A stretch of DNA of 9,950 nucleotides, from positions 1 through 9,950 of the forward strand of contig JAWWBX010000154.1 of NCBI GenBank assembly GCA_033720735.1. Reading direction: 5' to 3'. The notes under the pieces are model-generated. The model had not been told where the DNA came from. It worked only from the letters and a program-made list of their open reading frames with translations, and did no database searches. This DNA is from B8-G4 sp033720735. Its GTDB lineage: Bacteria > Bacteroidota > Bacteroidia > Chitinophagales > Saprospiraceae. Both the position numbers and the translations under genes were made by a program. Below are positions 6,242 to 9,950 of the stretch, in pieces (within the stretch, counting starts at the first letter, position 1; each line of letters begins with the position of its first letter).

Positions 6242-7375
6242 ATGGCGTTACGACTGACCTTTTTGATGGCGATGCTCATCCCGCTTTGCTCCCTGGCGCA
6301 GATCAGGGGTGTGGTCGTCGACGGTCAGGACCGACCACTGGCCGGGGCGCATGTATGGCTGTCAGGTACTTCGTCAGGTACGCTGACAGCGCCTGATGGT
6401 ACCTTCACTCTCAACGCTCCGCCAGGCCGCTTTACTCTGATCGCCTCCTTCCTTGGGTACACGGCATGGTCTGAGGATCTGCTGCTCACAATGACCCCGC
6501 TGGAGAAGCGCATTGTCCTCAAGCCCGCAGGGATGGCGCTTGACGAGGTGGTGGTGGCAGCCAACGCCTCCAAAAAACGCAAGCGGTGGCTCAAGGACTT
6601 CGAGGAGGGGTTTTTCGGATATACCGCCAACGGCAAACATTGCCGGATCCTCAATCCGGAGGTACTGCTCTTCGAGGAAAAGGACGACGCCCTGCAGGCC
6701 CACGCGACTGACCTGCTCCAGATCGAGAACCTGGCGCTTGGGTATCGGATCCTGTTCTTGCTGGAGGAAGCGCGCATCGCGGGAACGGCCATCAGCTATC
6801 GCGGCAAGCCACTGTTTACCGAACTCCAACCAGAGGATGAGAAGCAGGCGGCCCAGTGGGCCAGAGCGCGTGAGGAATCCTATGCCGGCAGCTTGCGGCA
6901 TTTTCTGCGGTCACTGGCTGCGAATGCCTTGCGCAGGGAGGGTTTCGAGATCTACCACAGCCTTCCGCAAGGAACGAGCGTCCAGGATCTGGGACCTGCC
7001 CGGGTCAGCCGCATCGTTCGCCAGGATCCATCCGCACCGGACGTGCTCCAATTGTCGTTCGACGGCTTCCTCAAAGTCGTCTACTTACACGAGAAGAACA
7101 GGGTCATGCTGACGCGGAAAAACGCCATGGGCAATATTGCCGGATCGCTGGGACACCGGTCGGAGCGCTCGATCCTGCAAAACGATATGCAAGAGATGGC
7201 CCGGGCCAGTGATGACGTGCAGGTGACCTATTTGTTCCTCAAGAAAGTGCCCGTACGATTCGATACGGATGGCAACGTCTTGGAGCCAGAGTATCTGGAA
7301 GAGCATGGATATCTCGGCTACGAACGAATCGCCGATCTCCTGCCCGTCGCCTACGGACGATCCGGGGTGAAGTAA
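6242..7375 (+). CDS. Exported carboxypeptidase-regulatory-like (CarboxypepD_reg-like) domain protein
   Basis: This 377-residue protein is probably periplasmic or outer-membrane associated, and its function is unknown. It has a signal peptide (hydrophobic run at about 6-19, likely cleavage after L-C-S-L-A). A CarboxypepD_reg-like beta-sandwich follows at about 22-95: G-V-V-V-D-x-x-x-x-P-L-A-G-A-H-V, then D-G-x-F-T-L, then F-L-G-Y. This is the fold found at the N terminus of SusC/TonB-dependent receptors. After D-E-V-V-V (101-105) no plug or barrel follows. Instead there is a C-terminal region with N-P-E-V-L-x-F, I-E-N-L-A-L-G-Y-R-I at 161-170, G-S-L-R-H-F-L-R at 216-223 and R-I-A-D-L-L-P near the end. 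I recognise this arrangement from hypothetical Bacteroidota proteins of about 400 residues. ATG 6242 was preferred to the adjacent GTG 6239. No enzyme active site is seen. Confidence 0.8.
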   Translation: MALRLTFLMAMLIPLCSLAQIRGVVVDGQDRPLAGAHVWLSGTSSGTLTAPDGTFTLNAPPGRFTLIASFLGYTAWSEDLLLTMTPLEKRIVLKPAGMALDEVVVAANASKKRKRWLKDFEEGFFGYTANGKHCRILNPEVLLFEEKDDALQAHATDLLQIENLALGYRILFLLEEARIAGTAISYRGKPLFTELQPEDEKQAAQWARAREESYAGSLRHFLRSLAANALRREGFEIYHSLPQGTSVQDLGPARVSRIVRQDPSAPDVLQLSFDGFLKVVYLHEKNRVMLTRKNAMGNIAGSLGHRSERSILQNDMQEMARASDDVQVTYLFLKKVPVRFDTDGNVLEPEYLEEHGYLGYERIADLLPVAYGRSGVK

Positions 7376-7422
7376 AAACACGTTAGGGGCTTTTCACTAG
7401 TTTTACCGGACAACCACCCACT

Positions 7423-8250
7423 GTGCATCAGTACTTTACAACCTCCACGGGCCTGCGCCTGCACCTCCAGCTCGATGAGGTGGACAGTACCCGGGCCTGG
7501 GTCGTGCTTCTGCATGGCTTGCACGACCATTTGGGACGTTACGATCACGTTGTAGGAGCCTTGAATGCCCACGGGTACTCGGTCTTCCGGTATGATCTGC
7601 GCGGTCACGGACGCTCTGGCGGCAAACAAGTCTACGTTGGTGATTTCTCTCACTATCTCTCCGATTTCGGGGAGGTGGTCGAACGGATGAAACCGCTCGT
7701 GGGCGACCAACCGTTCTTCGTGATTGCCCAGAGCATGGGAGCATTAATTGCGGCTTCCTGGATTCTTGAGCATCCCGGGGTGTTGAGTGGTGCGGTGTTT
7801 ACTGCCGGGCTGTTTCAGGTCAATCCTGACATTTCGCCGGTATTACAGGCCATGAGCGGATTGTTGTCACGGCTCCTGCCCGGGCTGAGAACCGTGCCTT
7901 TGGATAATACCCGGCTTTCGCGTGACCCGGCTGTGCAGGTGACAATCGAGCGTGATCCCCTGCACTACAAAGGAGGCATCAGGGCACGCACGGGTGCGGA
8001 GTTGATGCGGGCAAGTAGGGAGATCAAAGGCAAATTGGCATACTGGGACACTCCGGTCTTGTTGTTGCATGGTGACGCTGACGCATTGACCAGGCCGGAT
8101 GCGAGCGAGCTCTTTCATCAGCTGGCGCGCACTGAGGACAAGACGCTCAAGGTCTATCCGGGTGCCTACCATGAATTGTTCCAGGAGATCAACCGGGAGG
8201 AAGTGATCCGGGATATCCTGCAATGGCTGGAAACCAGGGCCGTGCAGTGA
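7423..8250 (+). CDS. Alpha/beta hydrolase, monoacylglycerol lipase-like (Hydrolase_4 / S33 family)
   Basis: This 275-residue cytosolic-looking serine hydrolase probably acts on monoacylglycerol or another short lipid ester; the substrate is inferred from family only. The oxyanion-side motif H-G-L-H-D-H-L-G-R-Y is at 31-40, and the strand Y-D-L-R-G-H-G-R-S at 57-65 is typical of the family. The nucleophile elbow is A-Q-S-M-G at 102-106 with S104, that is AxSxG instead of the usual GxSxG. The acid is probably D220 in H-G-D-A-D and the base H250 in G-A-Y-H-E, so the triad is complete. A cap region at about 130-205 separates core strands. Translation seems to start at GTG 7423, since there is no suitable ATG nearby and the N terminus fits the family. 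No signal peptide is seen. It follows the preceding gene by 47 bp, possibly as one transcript, and converges on the LuxR-type gene. Confidence 0.9.
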   Translation: MHQYFTTSTGLRLHLQLDEVDSTRAWVVLLHGLHDHLGRYDHVVGALNAHGYSVFRYDLRGHGRSGGKQVYVGDFSHYLSDFGEVVERMKPLVGDQPFFVIAQSMGALIAASWILEHPGVLSGAVFTAGLFQVNPDISPVLQAMSGLLSRLLPGLRTVPLDNTRLSRDPAVQVTIERDPLHYKGGIRARTGAELMRASREIKGKLAYWDTPVLLLHGDADALTRPDASELFHQLARTEDKTLKVYPGAYHELFQEINREEVIRDILQWLETRAVQ

Positions 8251-8279
8251 AGTAGCGAACATCCTGTCGCAATAGCAGA

Positions 8280-8693
8280 TCATTCCAGCACGCCCTTGGC
8301 CCGGGCGTGAGCGATGGCCTGCGACCGCCGTTTGGCATCCAGCTTGATCAACAGTTGTGAGACATGTGTCTTGACCGTACTTTCTGAGATGTACAGGGCC
8401 TGGCCGATCTCCTTGTTGGACAACCCCTGTGCCATCAGTTGGAGTACCTCTGCCTCACGATCTGATATCCCCAGTTTGCCGGCGTTGGCGGGATCAAAGG
8501 GAGGCCTGCTGGCCTGTTGCCGTCGCATGATCAGACGGTGGGCGACGAAGCCGATTCCGAGCAGGCCGACAACGATCAGTGCAGTCAGGACATCCAGGCC
8601 GTTGTCGAATCCCAGCAGGCTCCATTTGGCGAGCTGGGTGAGGGCGAGGACCGCTGCTGCCAGGGAGCCGAATATGAGGACTGTTCTGCCCAT
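8280..8693 (-). CDS. Membrane-anchored LuxR/GerE-type HTH transcriptional regulator
   Basis: This is a 137-residue probable DNA-binding regulator tethered to the inner membrane. Two hydrophobic segments lie at about 4-21 and 36-54, separated by a short loop, and are followed by the basic stretch R-L-I-M-R-R. The LuxR/GerE helix-turn-helix spans about 74-133: L-S-like start G-I-S-D-R-E-A-E-V-L, then G-L-S-N-K-E-I-G, then S-E-S-T-V-K-T-H-V-S with the recognition helix. There is no receiver or autoinducer-binding domain, so the input, if any, must come through the membrane segments or a partner. Similar short two-TM HTH proteins are common in Bacteroidota and their targets are mostly unknown. 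The ATG is only 7 nt past the U tract of a terminator. Internal starts (for example Met 56) would delete both membrane segments and are less likely. Confidence 0.85.
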   Translation of the reverse strand: MGRTVLIFGSLAAAVLALTQLAKWSLLGFDNGLDVLTALIVVGLLGIGFVAHRLIMRRQQASRPPFDPANAGKLGISDREAEVLQLMAQGLSNKEIGQALYISESTVKTHVSQLLIKLDAKRRSQAIAHARAKGVLE

Positions 8694-8700
8694 GTTATGT

Positions 8701-8728
8701 AAAAAGGGCCGGGAGAATATCCCGGCCC
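8701..8728 (-). terminator. Rho-independent terminator after the EF-G paralog gene
   Basis: Perfect 9-bp arms GGGCCGGGA (8706-8714) and TCCCGGCCC (8720-8728) enclose a 5-nt loop. On the minus strand the stem is followed by five U residues (complement of 8701-8705). It lies 31 nt past the stop codon of the EF-G gene and directly before the next minus-strand gene. The stem is very GC-rich, but the U tract is short, so termination may be partial. Confidence 0.85.
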
Positions 8729-8759
8729 GTCATGAATTCTCCTAGCGTTTCGTTTTGCA

Positions 8760-9950
8760 CTATGCTTCCTGCAGTTCGGCCTGGTACTCGTCGACGAGTT
8801 TCTTCTGGACATCAGGCGGTACCGAAGCGTACTCAGCAAATGTCCGGGAAAACTTGGCGCGCCCTTGTGTCAGTGACCGCAACGTCGAACTGTACTTGTA
8901 CATCTCAGCCAATGGCACCTTGGCGCGGATCTTCTGGTAATGCCCGTCAGCTTCCATCCCAAGGATCATTGCCCGGCGCGTTTGCAGATCGCCCATGATA
9001 TCACCCATCACATCATCCGAACACAGTATCTCAACATCATAGATCGGCTCCAATAGCTGGGGGCCGGCCTGCTGAAAGGCATTCCTGAAAACCATGGATC
9101 CGGCTATCTGGAATGCCATATCATTGGAGTCCACCGGGTGCATCTTTCCGTCATAGATGCACACGCGAATATCGCGGACGTAGGATCCGGTCAACGGCCC
9201 CTCCATCATTTTGGCCATGACGCCCTTCTTGATCGCGTTTGAAAACTTGGCATCGATCGATCCGCCGACAATACACCAGTAGAAGGCCAGATGTCCGCCC
9301 CAGTCCAGTTCTTCCATCTCCGTCTTGCGCACGGTTAGACCGCTGGGATCAGGCATGCCTTCGAAATATGGCTCAATGCGCATATGCACCTCGGCAAACT
9401 GCCCGGCACCACCTGACTGTTTCTTGTGCCGGTAGGAATCATTGGCAACGCGTGTGATCGTTTCGCGGTACTGGATTCGTGGCCGGATGTAATCCATATG
9501 CAGCTGATACACCTTCTCGACACGATATTTGGCAATATCGAGGTGCATTTGACCCTGCCCGTGCAGTATTGTTTGTTTTAACTCGCGTGAATGCTCAATG
9601 ATCAGTGTCGGATCTTCCTCATGCAACGCCTGGAGTGCTTTGGCGAGTTTTTCCATTTCCGCCTTGCTCGGTGGCTTTACCGCCACGCGCATGCGTGCTT
9701 CGGGGAAGTTGATCGGTTCGATCCGATGGTCCGTACCTTTCGTATTCAGGGTGTCGTTGGTATGCGTGTCTTTGAGCTTGACTGTCACGCCCAGGTCACC
9801 GGCACGCAGTTCATCGACTTGTGTGCGGTTCTTTCCATTCGCAATAAAGATCTGGTTGATCCGCTCGCTCGTCCGGTTGGCCGGGTTGACCAGTTCATCA
9901 CCGGGACGTACGACACCGGAGTAGACCTTGAAGTATGAAACGTTGCCCAC
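8760..9950 (-). CDS. Elongation factor G paralog, EF-G2-like (partial, N-terminal GTPase domain outside window)
   Basis: This is the C-terminal 396 codons of an EF-G family translocase; the gene continues past the window edge and the edge codon is GTG for an internal Val, not a start. Domain II is seen at the beginning (V-S-Y-F-K-V-Y-S-G to V-K-L-K-D-T at 52-62). Domain III follows at about 85-155, with H-E-E-D-P-T and H-G-Q-G-Q-M-H-L at 130-137. Domain IV begins near Y-R-E-T-I at 161. It has R-H-K-K-Q-S-G-G-A-G-Q at 174-184 and H-P-V-D-S-N-D-M-A-F at 271-280. Domain V includes E-P-I-Y-D-V-E and M-G-D-I-M-G-D-L. The R-H-K-K-Q-S-G-G motif and an insertion at about 195-222 distinguish it from housekeeping FusA. 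It resembles the second EF-G of Bacteroidota, one of which (B. thetaiotaomicron EF-G2) is reported to work without GTP hydrolysis. Whether that holds here cannot be seen without domain I. Confidence 0.9.
   Translation of the reverse strand: MGNVSYFKVYSGVVRPGDELVNPANRTSERINQIFIANGKNRTQVDELRAGDLGVTVKLKDTHTNDTLNTKGTDHRIEPINFPEARMRVAVKPPSKAEMEKLAKALQALHEEDPTLIIEHSRELKQTILHGQGQMHLDIAKYRVEKVYQLHMDYIRPRIQYRETITRVANDSYRHKKQSGGAGQFAEVHMRIEPYFEGMPDPSGLTVRKTEMEELDWGGHLAFYWCIVGGSIDAKFSNAIKKGVMAKMMEGPLTGSYVRDIRVCIYDGKMHPVDSNDMAFQIAGSMVFRNAFQQAGPQLLEPIYDVEILCSDDVMGDIMGDLQTRRAMILGMEADGHYQKIRAKVPLAEMYKYSSTLRSLTQGRAKFSRTFAEYASVPPDVQKKLVDEYQAELQEA

Noticed and set aside
6359..6389. Direct repeat GTCAGGTAC twice and CTGTCAG/CTGACAG inverted repeat
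   Set aside because: It lies inside the coding region where the protein reads S-G-T-S-S-G-T-L, a local low-complexity stretch; no sign of a regulatory or mobile role.
7398..7405. TAGTTTTA as a promoter for the alpha/beta hydrolase
   Set aside because: The last base of the TAnnTTTG motif does not match and no -33 box is visible; it would also place the start only about 10 nt before the GTG. Kept as unproven.
8251..8279. Bidirectional terminator between the convergent hydrolase and LuxR-type genes
   Set aside because: Only a 4-bp GCGA/TCGC pairing is found, with no T tract on either side.
9948..9950. Apparent start codon of the EF-G gene at the window edge
   Set aside because: GTG here encodes an internal Val of EF-G domain II (in V-G-N-V-S-Y-F-K-V); the real start lies outside the window.

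Overview
The window looks like a chromosomal segment of a Bacteroidota bacterium, probably of the Saprospiria or a related environmental lineage. The evidence is threefold. Two intergenic regions carry exact TAnnTTTG (-7) promoter motifs. Genes start without a clear Shine-Dalgarno sequence. The gene families are also typical of the phylum: a DUF6702-like exported protein, a carboxypeptidase-regulatory-domain protein, a stand-alone ECF sigma factor, a short membrane-anchored LuxR-type HTH protein, and the phylum's EF-G paralog. The coding DNA looks fairly GC-rich for the phylum. Genus cannot be fixed from the sequence alone. No phage, transposon, CRISPR array or tRNA/rRNA gene is visible.

Layout, left half. 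The tail of a probable glycosyltransferase ends at 137. A Bacteroidota-type promoter precedes ahcY (S-adenosylhomocysteine hydrolase), followed 4 nt later by a small secreted DUF6702-like protein (GTG start). That gene overlaps yidD by 4 bases (ATGA), so the three form a probable operon. The 3' end of yidD runs into an array of about 17 eight-base units kept in strict 8-bp phase (2299-2434). The array abuts an intrinsic terminator that points leftward and serves the convergent ECF sigma factor gene (2522-3103, minus). A 235-bp divergent intergenic region rich in short dyads separates the sigma gene from uvrA.

Layout, right half. uvrA (3339-6167) is full length, with two ABC ATPase modules. 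A second exact TAnnTTTG motif lies ahead of an exported carboxypeptidase-regulatory-like-domain protein (6242-7375), followed by an alpha/beta hydrolase of the monoacylglycerol-lipase type (7423-8250) with an AxSxG nucleophile elbow. Convergent to these on the minus strand are a two-TM LuxR-type HTH protein (8280-8693) and, upstream of it, the C-terminal two thirds or so of an EF-G paralog (8760 to the window edge). A strong terminator hairpin lies between the EF-G and LuxR-type genes, only 7 nt before the LuxR-type start codon.

Most of the window is ordinary housekeeping: the SAM cycle, membrane protein insertion, nucleotide excision repair and translation. The parts that deserve a second look are the phased octamer array and the yidD tail it encodes, the dyad cluster between the sigma gene and uvrA, the missing Cys pair in UvrA, the domain IV insertion in the EF-G paralog, and the terminator placed directly before the LuxR-type gene. 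I see no convincing new multi-gene system here.
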